Shown here: piece after piece, positions 28,035 through 37,721 of the stretch | Numbering within the stretch: position 1 is the stretch's first letter | Layout of the letters: every line of letters starts with the position of its first letter | NCBI RefSeq assembly: GCF_008085905.1 | Contig: NZ_VSFF01000006.1 | Span: 525,005-589,004 of the forward strand | Length of the DNA stretch: 64,000 bases | Source: Actinomadura syzygii | GTDB taxonomy: Bacteria > Actinomycetota > Actinomycetes > Streptosporangiales > Streptosporangiaceae | Reading direction: 5' to 3' | Position numbers and translations under genes: made by a program | The notes under the pieces: model-generated | What the model was told of the DNA's origin: nothing | What the model saw: the letters and a program-made list of their open reading frames with translations, nothing else | Database searches by the model: none

Positions 28035-28551
28035 GTGCCGACCCGAACGGTATCGGGAGGGCTACCGGCGGCGGCCTGTCGCAGGTGTTCACCCGCCCGC
28101 GCTACCAGAACCCCTACCGGAACCTGGTCGGCAACAACCGTGGCGTCGCCGACATCGCCGCCAACGGCAGCGGCAGGTCCAGGGTGGTGTTCTACTCAAC
28201 CTATAACGCGCTAGGCGGCCAGCTCAGCCGGGACGGCGGATGGTGGCGCGCGGCCGGAACCTCGGTAGTCACGCCCCTGATCGCAGGGATCACCGCGCTG
28301 GCACGCCAAGCAGCCCACCGGCCCCTCGGCGCGCTCAACCCCGCCCTGTACCAGCTCGCCGCCCCCCCCGCCGCGCCCAGATGTCCGGGATTCTCGACGT
28401 CACCACCGGCTGCAACAGCGTGCCGGGCAACCGGGGATGGTGCGCCAACCCCTCCTGGGACCGGGTCTCCGGCATCGGCACCGTGGCTGACGCCAGATTG
28501 CTGGTTCCCGCGCTAGCGATCGCTAGCCGACGCGCCAGCGCCTCCCGCTGA
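28035..28551 (+). pseudogene. sedolisin (S53 peptidase) C-terminal remnant, frameshifted
   Basis: GGGLSQVFTRPRYQ, RGVADIAANGSG, GWWRAAGTSVVTPLIAGITA and PLGALNPALYQLA match the C-terminal half of secreted S53 peptidases, including the GTS active-site Ser. At the eight-C run near 28360 the frame shifts, and the homology continues as GILDVTTGCNSVPGN to DRVSGIGTVADARL. There is no N-terminal half, so the gene is both truncated and shifted. Confidence 0.65.
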
Positions 28552-28774
28552 GAAAAGAACCTAGCCGCCAGCAGGCCCTGGTGGCCTGTAGCCCAGCCCG
28601 ACCTATCCCCATTTGAACCCTCGCCCGGCCGCGGGCCCCGGACCGTGTCGAGTCCGCTGGCCCTCCTCACGCGCTCCGATTCCCTACTGGTCCGCGGCCG
28701 GGCGAGCACGACCGACCACCATCCGGTCGCCAGCGAGCCCAGGCGGCCGGTTCCCCAGTTGGAAGGCATTGCGC

Positions 28775-28933
28775 ATGCCCAAGCTCCGGCTCAGCTATGT
28801 CAACGCCGAGCACGACGGCCGGGACACCACTGCCGTGTGCTCTGCCTACCCCAGCCGACGGCGCTACGACTACCGGGAACCAGACGAGCCCGAGTCCGAC
28901 CACAAGCGCGTCAGCCTGACGATCGACCTCTGA
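28775..28933 (+). CDS. small hypothetical protein
   Basis: 52 residues from ATG 28775, with GGAAGG 8 nt upstream. It is highly polar (YREPDEPESDHKRVSLTIDL at the end). No family is recognised. It is the first of a tight run of plus-strand genes leading to the HAD/EEP pair. Confidence 0.5.
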   Translation: MPKLRLSYVNAEHDGRDTTAVCSAYPSRRRYDYREPDEPESDHKRVSLTIDL

Positions 28934-28938
28934 TCGCC

Positions 28939-29133
28939 ATGCGTACCAACCTGCATCCCGGCCCCCACGACCGCCCGCCCTCGGGCAAGGAGCAATGGCG
29001 CGTGTACCTCGTCTACTACCCGTCCTGGCTTATGCCGACCTGGTTCATCCCGCTGTGGCCCACCGTCACCACCGGACGGACTCGCCGCTGGCGCCGGCGC
29101 CACCGAGCGAGGGACGGCGGGTACGGCGGATGA
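28939..29133 (+). CDS. small hypothetical protein, Trp/Arg-rich
   Basis: 64 residues from ATG 28939, starting 5 bp after the previous stop. The middle (WRVYLVYYPSWLMPTWFIPLWP) is aromatic-rich and could sit in a membrane; the tail is Arg-rich. Its stop overlaps the next start by ATGA, which supports translation as part of the operon. Confidence 0.5.
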   Translation: MRTNLHPGPHDRPPSGKEQWRVYLVYYPSWLMPTWFIPLWPTVTTGRTRRWRRRHRARDGGYGG

Positions 29134-29672
29134 CCACCAACCAAGCCCTGTGGCGGTCCCACCAGCACGGCGGCCCCATCACCCACTGCTTCCCCGACTA
29201 CAGCGGCACGCTCACCAGCAATCACGACGACGTAGACCCCCAGCTGGGCATGCGCCCGATCCACGCTGCCACGCTGGCCACCATCTGGGAGCTGCACGCC
29301 GCCGGCGTAGTCCTGGGGTTAGTGTCCAACACCACGGAAGGCCAGGACCGGCGCCGCGCCCTTCAAGCCGCTGGCGTGGCGAGCCTCTTCGAAAACCGGG
29401 TTTATCTCTCCCACGAGCTGGGCCTCAACAAGCGCAACTCACTCTTCTACCGGCACATCCTGAACGATCTTGGGCTCAATCCCGGCGAACTGATGGTCTG
29501 CGGCAACCGCATCGACGCCGACGTCCGCGTACCGGCGGCGATGGGTATCCGCGCCGTACTACTCGGGCCCACCGAGACCCGCGCCCAACTGCCCACACGA
29601 GCAACCTTGATCACCACCATTGGTGACCTGCCAGACATCCTGAAGGGAGCAAGCCGTGCGCACCCTCGTTGA
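29130..29672 (+). CDS. HAD-superfamily hydrolase
   Basis: 180 residues from ATG 29130. HAD motif I is FPDYSGTLT, motif II the SN in LGLVSNTT, motif III the Lys in GLNKRNSLFY, and motif IV the acidic region GNRIDADV. The usual second Asp of DxDGT is Ser (D-Y-S-G-T). That fits a non-standard phosphatase, a dehalogenase-like enzyme, or reduced activity. It overlaps the next gene by 17 bp, so it belongs to an operon with the EEP protein. The substrate is unknown. Confidence 0.75.
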   Translation: MTTNQALWRSHQHGGPITHCFPDYSGTLTSNHDDVDPQLGMRPIHAATLATIWELHAAGVVLGLVSNTTEGQDRRRALQAAGVASLFENRVYLSHELGLNKRNSLFYRHILNDLGLNPGELMVCGNRIDADVRVPAAMGIRAVLLGPTETRAQLPTRATLITTIGDLPDILKGASRAHPR

Positions 29673-30594
29673 GTCGGCCGATACCGAGGCGACGGCGAGC
29701 GCCGACGATGTGACGATCGTCGTCTTGACCACCGAAGACGGCCGCTGCTTGGACCTCCTGCCGGAAATGATCAGCCAGGCAGGCCAGGTCGACGTCCTGC
29801 TGCTCTTGGAAGGTAAACACTTTGGGCTCAATGGGCAGCGGATCCGATATCGCGCCGAAAACCTGTTGAGCGATTTCGGTCTCCGGTCGTTCATGACGCC
29901 GAGCACGATCGGCGAACTTCACGATCTCGTGTTCGTCCGCTGGCCGCGGTTCCGGCCATACGAGCACTTCAAACCCGACCTGGCCGACGTCTTCCACGAC
30001 GAGGTCGGCTGGCTGCGGTTCACGGTGGAGGGACTGGAACGGCCGATCGCGGTGCGCCCGTTCCAGTGGCCGCACTGGGACGGCGGCGCCCGGCTGGAAG
30101 CGGCACAGAAACTCACGAAATTCGCCGGGCCAAACGAACTAGCGCTGCTGGGCGGGGACGCCAACTGCATCTGGCCTGATTGCCGCCGCCCCCGCCGCTG
30201 GTGGCGCCCGTGGCCAGGACGCGTGCACCGTGAGTTCGAGCCCGACTGGGGCAAGCGTCCACCGCACAAACGCCAGCACAAGTCACTGCCGCCGGGGGCA
30301 CGCCCCCGCCGATGGGGCCATGAGCGCTTGGTCTCAGACCGGCGCGCGACGCAGCTGCTCGCCGAGGCCGGGTTCGTCAACGCCGGATGCGTCGCTGACG
30401 ACATGACGCCCACCGTCAACGCTCACATCGATCAAGGGCAAGGCGCCCGAATTGATTTCATCCTGTTCAGCCCCGCCCTAGCGACCGCGATCGTGCCCGG
30501 TTCCTACCGGGTGTGGACAAACGACATCGGCGACCAATTCAGCAACCATCGGATGGTGTCGGTCCGGCTGGACCTGCGCCAGATAGGCGGGTAA
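29656..30594 (+). CDS. endonuclease/exonuclease/phosphatase (EEP) family protein
   Basis: 312 residues from a GTG inside the end of the HAD gene. EEP landmarks: the Glu in VLLLLEGKHFG, the metal/catalytic LGGDANC, RIDFILFSP, and the closing FSNHRMV (family S-D/N-H). It resembles Mg-dependent phosphodiesterases of the DNase I fold that act on nucleic acids or phospho-substrates. Translational coupling to a HAD hydrolase suggests a joint end-processing or nucleotide role; this is inference. Confidence 0.75.
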   Translation: MRTLVESADTEATASADDVTIVVLTTEDGRCLDLLPEMISQAGQVDVLLLLEGKHFGLNGQRIRYRAENLLSDFGLRSFMTPSTIGELHDLVFVRWPRFRPYEHFKPDLADVFHDEVGWLRFTVEGLERPIAVRPFQWPHWDGGARLEAAQKLTKFAGPNELALLGGDANCIWPDCRRPRRWWRPWPGRVHREFEPDWGKRPPHKRQHKSLPPGARPRRWGHERLVSDRRATQLLAEAGFVNAGCVADDMTPTVNAHIDQGQGARIDFILFSPALATAIVPGSYRVWTNDIGDQFSNHRMVSVRLDLRQIGG

Positions 30595-30645
30595 GCCGGG
30601 TGCCCCGAACACAACAATTCCTTCCTCACAGCGAGAGGGCATGCG

Positions 30646-31116
30646 GTGACGTCCACATCTGAACAGACATCGACCTCGGACAGCACGGCAACTGGACGAG
30701 CCGGCACCGGGCTGGTGCACGCCATGCTAGAAGCGCGGTTCCTGGGTCCCGACGTCGCGGTCCTGGACGACGAAGGCGTCCGGCGACTGCTGGCCCCAAT
30801 GATGCGGAACAACGCGAAGGTGTGGGCGTACGCCAGCGCTGCTTCCGAGCCCGGAGTCGTGCCTTCGGACGAGGTCCTTCTCACCGAGACGAGCGGCCGC
30901 GACTTGAGCGTGGCGTGGGTGCGGCACCCAGGGTCCTTCAGCGGCGCCGCCGGGCACCTGCTCTGTGGTACCGATGGCCGTAGGGTGAGCCTGCTGCGGT
31001 GCTGGGCGGACTTAGTGTTCGAGTTGGCTGACCTGGTCGAGGCTCGCGCCGACCGTATGCCTCCCGAGGGGTGGCCCGTCCAGTGCGCCTATCTGCTGGC
31101 GCAGCATCTGCGGTAG
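30646..31116 (+). CDS. hypothetical protein downstream of the HAD/EEP pair
   Basis: 156 residues from GTG 30646. After a Ser/Thr-rich N-terminus there is a compact alpha/beta region (VRRLLAPMMRNNAKVWAYAS, WADLVFELADLVEARADRMP). No motif is recognised. It is the last gene of the plus-strand run, 51 bp after the EEP gene. Confidence 0.6.
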   Translation: MTSTSEQTSTSDSTATGRAGTGLVHAMLEARFLGPDVAVLDDEGVRRLLAPMMRNNAKVWAYASAASEPGVVPSDEVLLTETSGRDLSVAWVRHPGSFSGAAGHLLCGTDGRRVSLLRCWADLVFELADLVEARADRMPPEGWPVQCAYLLAQHLR

Positions 31117-31864
31117 ACGGCTTCCTACGGCCTGATCCACATTTTGAGCGGCCTCGCCCGTGACGAAATCCGTGACGCCATCCGCAACCACCCAGACGGC
31201 GGGTTCGCGCAAGACTTGGGCGACCTGCCCGGGGACGGCGCCGCCCAGATCGCCGCAGGCGCTGGTCGTGGGCCAGCAATTTTGATCCCGCCCTGGGATC
31301 TGGATGGATGGGACCCAGCAGGATCGTGAGATTGCGCGGTGTTCGGGACGTGGCCGCCAAGCCGACGGTCGAACCGGCGCCGGAGCGGCTGCTGCCGTCG
31401 CCAGCGGGGGTGATGGTGTCGAGTCCACATATCTAAAACGAGGGATTCGCGATGCCTGATGTCCTCCCACTCACGCCTCCAAAAAGGGACATGAGCAACA
31501 TGCCGCTCGACTCCGTCTGCCTCCCGACAAACTCGATGAGCCTGCTCCTATCATTGAAATGGCGCTGCACATCATACATGACAAAGACCTTGAGCATTTG
31601 CCGAGCGGGAGACATTCTCAACGTCCCAACCAGCAGCGTCCTACTTGTCGGCGCTGACCTGGGCCAGGCCGATGAGCGCCACAGCGAACCGCCTTCCGTT
31701 CATCAAACACGGTGCGTGAAGTAAATGAACCCTAGCGAAAGATGAACGGCCGAACCGGACGCGGTGGCATCGCTGGTGTCGGTTTCCGAAGTCGTGTGCA
31801 CAGATTCCCGAAGTCCTCTGCACATCAGGCAATTTTTGGAGCTGCCGCGTACTAGTCGCTCTGA
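31117..31864. other. gene-poor stretch with a duplicated 21-bp motif
   Basis: No convincing gene in 750 bp; the short ORFs conflict between strands. Near the right end TTTCCGAAGTCGTGTGCACA (31783-31802) is followed by ATTCCCGAAGTCCTCTGCACA (31804-31824), a near-repeat with a 21-bp period that may be a regulator site. Base composition drops around 31,430-31,740. Confidence 0.45.
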
Positions 31865-33253
31865 TCAGAGCAAGGAGGTTTGCTCGTGGTCAGGCAGGTC
31901 GAAGTGGGTGACCAGGTCGGCGTTGACGAGGCCTGTTGCCGTGATGCATGCCTTTTCGCGGGCGTTGCGTACGAAGATCCGTGTTGAGTTGGGGAGCCGA
32001 TCCAGCGAGTGCGGGCACGGCATGACCACCCCGAACAAGCGTCGGCCGGTGTAGAGGGCAAGGCCGTATGCGTACTCGCGCTCTCTTTCGTCGGATCGTG
32101 GAAGGGCTCGTGATGCGTGCTCGCTTATGGACAGTGCCGTGACGTGACCCATGAGTTCGGCGAGCTGGGCGGCGGAGACCCCTTCCCACCACTGCTGTGC
32201 GGCGGTCTGCTCCCGGTGGTCACGTTCGCGGCGCGCCAGCTCCTCCTGCCGTTCCTGTTCCTGCCGCTTACGCTCCTGTTCGCGGCGTTGCGCCTCCCAG
32301 GCTGCCTGCCGGCGCTTCGATTCGATCATGAACTCGCGGTGCCGTTTCTCGGACTCGACGCGACGGCGTTCGTCTTCCTGGCGCTGACGCTCGCGCTCTA
32401 CTTGCTTGCGGTGTTCCTCGGCCTCGCGTGCACGCTTCTCCCGCGCGGCCTTTGCGGCTTCCTGGCGTTGGCGCATCGCCTCGTGCTTGGCTTCGGCATC
32501 GATGGAGCGCTGGGTGCTCCACGACACCGAACGGCGGATGATGGCGTTGCTACCCGGCAGGCGGATTCGCCGGTAACGGCGGCCGATAGGGTGGATGGTC
32601 AGGCTGCGGTCGAGCACCCATCGCACGAAGGTGGGCAGGGTGACGTCGTCGACCTGGATCCAACTGCCGCATTTGTAGTCGAACCTGGTCAGCCCGTCGT
32701 GCACCATCCATCGTTCGGCGGCCGTTGGCGGGTCTGCCGGGGCCACGGCGATCGCGGGAACTGTGCACAGCCACGGCACGCGATCACGGGAGCTGACCCA
32801 GCAGACGTCGATGTCGTCGTCGTAGTAGCGGTTGGTGCGCATCTGGATATCGCCGTCGGTGATCGGAGAGAGTTGCGCCTCCCACGCCATCTGTTCGCCG
32901 TCTGCGGAGATGGCCATCACATCAGCCCGCCAGGATCCGTCGGGTGCCGGCAATTCTAGTTCGGCCGACCAGCCCGCGCGGCGGATCGCCTCGGCCAGCA
33001 CGCGCTTGAGCAGGTGGTGATCGGCTGATTCGACTGACAGGTGGCAGTGCGGCGAGCGGCCGGGGTCGTGCGCGAAGTACCGTGTTCGCCGCCGGGGTGA
33101 CAGCTTGGCGTGGACGCCATGGCCGCACTCGGGGCAGGTAAGCCTGATCCGGGGGCGCGTCCGGTAGATGCCCTCCCACTCCAAGCCCTGCCCTAGGTCG
33201 ATGAGCGTGGCGTCGATCCGGCCCAGCTCGGGATGAAGCGCAGTGAAAGACAT
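31865..33253 (-). CDS. CoiA-like nuclease with long coiled coil
   Basis: 462 residues. The N-terminus has a zinc-finger-like CPECGHGVHAKLSPRR and FAHDPGRSPHCHLS. A nuclease core of the competence protein CoiA type follows: RADVMAISADGEQMAWEAQLSPIT, with Asp and the E-x-Q pair as likely metal ligands. Residues about 270-365 are a charged coiled coil (RQRQEAAKAAREKRAREAEE and similar). The C-terminal 90 residues are globular and unknown. In Streptococcus CoiA helps process incoming DNA. In a mobile element it is more likely a DNA-handling or defence nuclease. Confidence 0.7.
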   Translation of the reverse strand: MSFTALHPELGRIDATLIDLGQGLEWEGIYRTRPRIRLTCPECGHGVHAKLSPRRRTRYFAHDPGRSPHCHLSVESADHHLLKRVLAEAIRRAGWSAELELPAPDGSWRADVMAISADGEQMAWEAQLSPITDGDIQMRTNRYYDDDIDVCWVSSRDRVPWLCTVPAIAVAPADPPTAAERWMVHDGLTRFDYKCGSWIQVDDVTLPTFVRWVLDRSLTIHPIGRRYRRIRLPGSNAIIRRSVSWSTQRSIDAEAKHEAMRQRQEAAKAAREKRAREAEEHRKQVERERQRQEDERRRVESEKRHREFMIESKRRQAAWEAQRREQERKRQEQERQEELARRERDHREQTAAQQWWEGVSAAQLAELMGHVTALSISEHASRALPRSDEREREYAYGLALYTGRRLFGVVMPCPHSLDRLPNSTRIFVRNAREKACITATGLVNADLVTHFDLPDHEQTSLL

Positions 33254-33719
33254 CCGGCCCCCGTCGTCGTTGGTATCCAGGGGGTGAGCCGACGCTACGC
33301 ACGGGCACTGACATTCTGCGGGTGCCGACGGGGCCTTGTGCGCCGCAGGAGCGTGTTTCAGGACCAGCGGGTAGTGAGAAGTGACCGGGCGGCTCGCTCG
33401 CCGAGGCGGGGACCAGGGCCGAAGATGTCGTCGAAGCGTCGGTCCAGTGCAGAGCTGACGAGGTAGTAGGCAGCGCCTGATCCGTTGCGACTGTGCCGGT
33501 GAGGGTCAGTGTGCCCGATCGTTTCGACGGTCGATTTCGGCGCTTGAGCACGATCGACCGTCCGGCGGAGTCCATGGGCGTGCAGGGGGATCCGGTGGCA
33601 TCCATGGCTGTCCGGCCGATAAGGTGGCCACACAGTCGCATCTGTGACGAAAACGTGACCTCGGCTACTGTTAAAGGGCTGCATCCCATGATGCCTGGTG
33701 CCCAACAGAGCGTGAGGGG
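33254..33719. other. intergenic stretch without a confident gene
   Basis: 466 bp upstream of the CoiA-like gene. A minus-strand ORF of 115 codons exists (33358-33705) but has no recognisable family and no clear ribosome site. The promoter of the CoiA-like gene should lie here. Confidence 0.4.
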
Positions 33720-34430
33720 TCAGAGCAGTTCTTCTGGATCAGGCGGGGGATCGCTGATGTTGGAGCTGAAGATGGTGCCGACCTGTGTGGGGTCAGTGGA
33801 GAGCTGACCTGCCCGCTTCATCGTCGCCAACGCCTTGTCGCGAGCCACTTCACGGTCGCGTAGGGCGAATGACCACACCACCAGCGTTTTCCTCCAAGCC
33901 TCGCGCATCTGGCCGAGGTCGTCGGCGGAAGCCGTCGTGCGATTGCCGCGGTAGGTGCGGTAGGCGGCGTCGGCCAGCTGCCGGGCTTGCTTGAGGGCTT
34001 CGGTTGCGGTGGTGAAGTTGTCATTGGTTCGCTTCAGGCGTTTTTGCAGCGCGGGCTCAGGCTCGGGGGCGTCGGACGCAGGCGCACGCAGCTGGTCTTT
34101 GGGATCAAAGCCAGGCAGGGCATCGACAGCGGCCAGGTTGACCTGCTCTGCGGATGTCGGGCCAGGCGGAAGCATTCCGGTATCGCCTTCGCGGTCCAAG
34201 AGCATGACGGCCTCCAGTGCCTCCTCCAGGGCTAATGCCTTGTAGATCCAATCGGAGACGCCCAGGAACCAGGCTCGATGGGCTTTGCCCGCCCAGTCGC
34301 TGCCTGGGGATAGGTCGCGGCAGCGCTCATAGCTCGCGGCGGCTGCCTTGACCGAGGTCCGGGCGACCGCGAAGTCGCGTTCGGCTTCTCGGAGGAGTGA
34401 CTCTGCTCGAAAACGCTTGGCTGACGGCAC
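33720..34430 (-). CDS. helical hypothetical protein
   Basis: 236 residues, almost entirely alpha-helical by composition: two blocks of Ala/Leu/Arg-rich heptads (residues 10-100 and 130-205) around a Pro-rich linker. No catalytic motif. It reads in the same direction as the CoiA-like gene and the larger zinc-ribbon protein upstream; the three may form one accessory group. Confidence 0.55.
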   Translation of the reverse strand: MPSAKRFRAESLLREAERDFAVARTSVKAAAASYERCRDLSPGSDWAGKAHRAWFLGVSDWIYKALALEEALEAVMLLDREGDTGMLPPGPTSAEQVNLAAVDALPGFDPKDQLRAPASDAPEPEPALQKRLKRTNDNFTTATEALKQARQLADAAYRTYRGNRTTASADDLGQMREAWRKTLVVWSFALRDREVARDKALATMKRAGQLSTDPTQVGTIFSSNISDPPPDPEELL

Positions 34431-34510
34431 CCGTTCATTAGAGAACGTCCGGGGTACCAGATATCACTCAGAGTCCACAACCGGTCACTGAAGCGCGAAC
34501 AGTGGGTTGA

Positions 34511-36016
34511 CTAGAAGTCTGGGGGCACCGGGGTGTCGTCGACATCAGAGGTGACCGTTGGCTCGCCGCTTGTGGAGGCGGGCAAGTGGACGCATCGAGT
34601 CAGGGTCTCGGCATCGGCATCGCGCCATCCCTGATGGTCGCAGTCGGGGCAGGCATCGATCACCGAGCGGTCAAACACGCGTTTCACATCAGCGTTGAGT
34701 TTGCGGAGGGTCAAGAGCGCAACCGGCTGCTGATGCCAGCGCGGTGAGTCGTACTCGGGGATGGCGTGACGTACCTCGACTGCTTTTTCGATCTTGCCGC
34801 GGAGGATGGTGACGGCAGCCGAGGACGCCTCGGGTGGCCCCATGAGGGCATTGCGTTCTTTCCAGCCCGCTGCGGTGTCGGCAGCGCGCCAGGCGAAACA
34901 GATCATCTGTCCAGGGGTGTAGCCCGATATGAAGCCCAGTGCGATATTCTCGGCGAGTTCTTGTCGACGCGTCTCCGGGACGGCCGGGTAGCCGTACCTG
35001 TCCTCCAGGAGCTCGTCGAGATAGGCCATCACATCGATGATCTCCATGTGTTCGATGCGGTCGGCAAGGATGCGGCGGGCTTCGTGTGCGGCCTGACCGC
35101 CCCCGGTCATGAGGTACTGAGTGATTTCTCGCACTGTTGACGCCCTGGTTGCGGCCTCCCCGGTCAAACGCCACCTGGCGGGAGAGACGAAGAAACTGAC
35201 GCTGTCGTCCTCGTCGGAGATCTCCAGGCAGTCTTCGGGAGACTTGCGGGAGAGGGCGATCAGGCCGCCGTGGTATAGGTCACGCAGAGCCGTAACATCG
35301 CTGTCCGCATCACCGGTCCAACCGAGGGGCCGCAGGTCGTCCATGCTGGGAAGCGGTTTGTTCGGTCGATACGCGGCATGGTTGGCCAGGGCGATGTAGA
35401 GGGCGAATCCGGGAGAGGAGGGAGGAGGGAGCGCACGGTCGGTTCCGTCCTTGACCTCTTCATCGTCGAAGGCCTTGGAGATCTTGCGGGCGCGTTCCTC
35501 GGCTTGTTCGCGTTGGCGTTCTTGCTCGGCGCGGGCGGCCTCCGCCCGGCGCTTACGCTCCTGCTGTTGTTCCTGCTCGCGGACGGCGGAGCAGTCGGGG
35601 CAGGTGTAGGTGCTGTTGGGGCGGTCGAGTCGGGAGCCGGCGACCCTGGCAGCCCATGATCGGTTGGGGACGCGGATCGGTTCCTCGCACTGCGTGCATA
35701 GGGAATTCAGCAACGTGGCATGGGACGCCGATGTCACTGTCGCAACGACCCACTGGGGATCGCCGATACTTTCGACCGTGCGCGCCCACTTGCCGGCTTC
35801 TGTGAATTCCCAGTACAGCAGAGCCAGGTCCTGGACTTCTTGGGGCTGCCCGGCTGTCAGCACCACGCGGATACGAGGTGCATGAACCGGAAACTCGGCG
35901 ATCTTGGGTGCCGATGCGGCCCGGCGCTCTTTGGCCGCCCGTGCTCGCTCCCGCTTTCGCCGACGCTCGCGTTTGCCCAACCCATCCTCCCCACCTCGAA
36001 AGCAAGGATTTCGCAT
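34511..36016 (-). CDS. hypothetical protein with zinc-ribbon pairs and coiled coil
   Basis: 501 residues. A basic N-terminus (KRERRRKRERARAAKERR) is followed by a four-Cys zinc ribbon (LCTQCEEPI with YTCPDCSAV, near residues 107-145). A Glu/Arg coiled coil (EQEQQQERKRRAEAARAEQ) comes next, then a large globular region. A further CPDC lies near the C-terminus. Architecture suggests nucleic-acid binding. The family is unknown to me. Confidence 0.6.
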   Translation of the reverse strand: MRNPCFRGGEDGLGKRERRRKRERARAAKERRAASAPKIAEFPVHAPRIRVVLTAGQPQEVQDLALLYWEFTEAGKWARTVESIGDPQWVVATVTSASHATLLNSLCTQCEEPIRVPNRSWAARVAGSRLDRPNSTYTCPDCSAVREQEQQQERKRRAEAARAEQERQREQAEERARKISKAFDDEEVKDGTDRALPPPSSPGFALYIALANHAAYRPNKPLPSMDDLRPLGWTGDADSDVTALRDLYHGGLIALSRKSPEDCLEISDEDDSVSFFVSPARWRLTGEAATRASTVREITQYLMTGGGQAAHEARRILADRIEHMEIIDVMAYLDELLEDRYGYPAVPETRRQELAENIALGFISGYTPGQMICFAWRAADTAAGWKERNALMGPPEASSAAVTILRGKIEKAVEVRHAIPEYDSPRWHQQPVALLTLRKLNADVKRVFDRSVIDACPDCDHQGWRDADAETLTRCVHLPASTSGEPTVTSDVDDTPVPPDF

Positions 36017-36119
36017 CTTCGCCTATGGCATCAGCAGATTGGGGAACTTGACCCGCCTGCCGGTGGCCAGCCTGGTCGTGCGAACTTCTATTAGAAGATC
36101 CATTGCGGGACAGCGCTGG

Positions 36120-36500
36120 TCAGTAGGTGCGGCGGGGCGGGGCGAGGATGCTGGTGATCTCGGCGACGGCCTCGCTGCCGGGGCGAGGTGTAGCGCATGG
36201 CGGTGCGCGGGTTGCGGTGGCGGGTCTTGGTCATGATGAGCTGGAGCGGGACCTTCTGTTCGTCCAGGGGGGTGGCGGCGGAGTGGCGGGGATGGTGGGT
36301 CCAGGCCGAGGTGGGTGTACATGAGGACGCGGACGCGGTCGTATCCCGGGCGGGGCCGGCCGGTGTGAGGGCAGATGTGCTCGGGTCCGGGGCGCCGGGC
36401 AGGGACCGGGCGCCGCTCGGCGAGGAAGAGCGGCGCGCTGGTACGGACGGGCCCGCCGGGGTGGCCGTCGGGGAGGCGGAGGAGTCGGGGTAGGAGCGAT
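36120..36500 (-). pseudogene. tyrosine recombinase (phage-type integrase) C-terminal remnant
   Basis: Three frames must be joined. First GPVRTSAPLFLAERRPVPAR to ICPHTGRPRPGYDRVRVLMY; then RHSAATPLDEQKVPLQLIM and KTRHRNPRTAMRYTSP; then GSEAVAEITSILAPPRRTY and a stop at 36120. Together they are the catalytic C-terminus of a tyrosine recombinase, including the RHS motif and the Tyr of AMRYTSP. There are at least two frameshifts and no N-terminus. Confidence 0.75.
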
Positions 36501-36521
36501 CCAATGCTGAACAACACGGCC

Positions 36522-36603
36522 CAAGACCTACAACGCCAACTCCGCCAGTTCCTATCACCTGCGCAGTCCCGATCAGATCGCGCGCTTCTTCGAAGCGGGC
36601 AAG
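36522..36603 (+). pseudogene. fragment of SAM-dependent methyltransferase (DUF574 / Methyltransf_19)
   Basis: KTYNANSASSYHLRSPDQIARFFEAGK matches the conserved C-terminal stretch in which DUF574 proteins have YHLRS-x-QIARFFDGLE. Nothing else of the gene is recognisable on either side. Confidence 0.5.
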
Positions 36604-37100
36604 TGCTGCATTGGCCAAGACCGCGCCGACGTCGCTCAAGCCCCACTCGCCCCGGGCCTGGCCGAGGCTGGTGCTCACCTTCGCTGTCAGCACTCGATGT
36701 CGGTGGGATCGGGCAGACTGCACGGAAGCTGGTCCTATGCCGGGCGCGAAGGAGGGCTTCATGGCCGAGGGGGCAGAGCTGCCTACGTGTTCCACGGGCG
36801 CGGCCAGCGCGGATACGCCAACCTCACCGGACGCGACGCACTTGAATACCTGGCGCGCACCAACCCGCGCGCGGCGCCAGCCCGCTGCTTCAAGAGCATG
36901 GTGCCCCACACCGGCGATCACCTCAGAGAACTCGTCCCCCCAGACGGTTATCGATGGCGCCAGCCCTATCCACCAGACCTGTGCACGAGACCAGCCTGAG
37001 CCCGACCACACAGCAGACCGAACGCCCCAGCAGGTCCGACAAATGTTCGAAGGCGCAGGGTCTCAGGAACGCGATCCCGCAAGAGCCGGGTGCATTAACT

Positions 37101-37400
37101 TCATCGAACCCACTCGGCTTCATCGTGATCCTGCCACCATGACCCGATGGGCGTGACCGGCTGCTGGCCTAGCCGCACCAACTGGTGCAGGAAAGCGTTA
37201 ACGCCGGCGCCGACGAAGGTGGCCGAGGCGGGCCCGGTCCAGTCGCCGTGGCTGACCAGATGGAGCCGGAGTTCGGCTGCGGTCTGAGTGCCCGTGAGTG
37301 GGATGCGTCCGTCCGGTCGCGCAGACGGAGCGGAGCCAGGTGGCGCAGGGCGGGACGGAACCCGATGCGCCAGATGACAGTGTCGCAGTCCATCCGGCCA
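37101..37400 (-). pseudogene. flavin-dependent monooxygenase C-terminal remnant, frameshifted
   Basis: DCDTVIWRIGFRPALRHLAPL is the ATG-type FAD/NADP hinge (usually VIWATGFRP) of flavin-containing monooxygenases. The frame then shifts and continues as GRIPLTGTQTAAELRLHLVSH to the stop at 37101. The N-terminal Rossmann motifs are absent. Confidence 0.6.
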
Positions 37401-37721
37401 GCTAGCTCCGGTTTCGGTGAGGTGGCTGAACACAAGCCGCGCTTGGAGAGCGCCCCCGTCGCGTGCGTCCCATACAGGTGGAATGGTGACGATGTCGCCC
37501 AGCCCGCGGTCCCGCCGTCATGGTCTCCGGTCTGCCCGTCGCGGATCACCGCGACAATCATCGCCCGTGAGATCGTCAAAACCAGTCCGCACCCCTGACC
37601 AAGTTCACCACCATCACCGAAGCCCTTGAACAGGAGAAGGCTTCGACTGGAGAGCAGTAGTAGCTGTGGGCTACTGATAAGTAGTGGCATGCGATCAGAT
37701 ATTGATGAATAATCAGGCGCC

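Noticed and set aside
33358..33705. 115-codon minus-strand ORF upstream of the CoiA-like gene
   Set aside because: No family, no clear ribosome site, His/Arg-rich composition.
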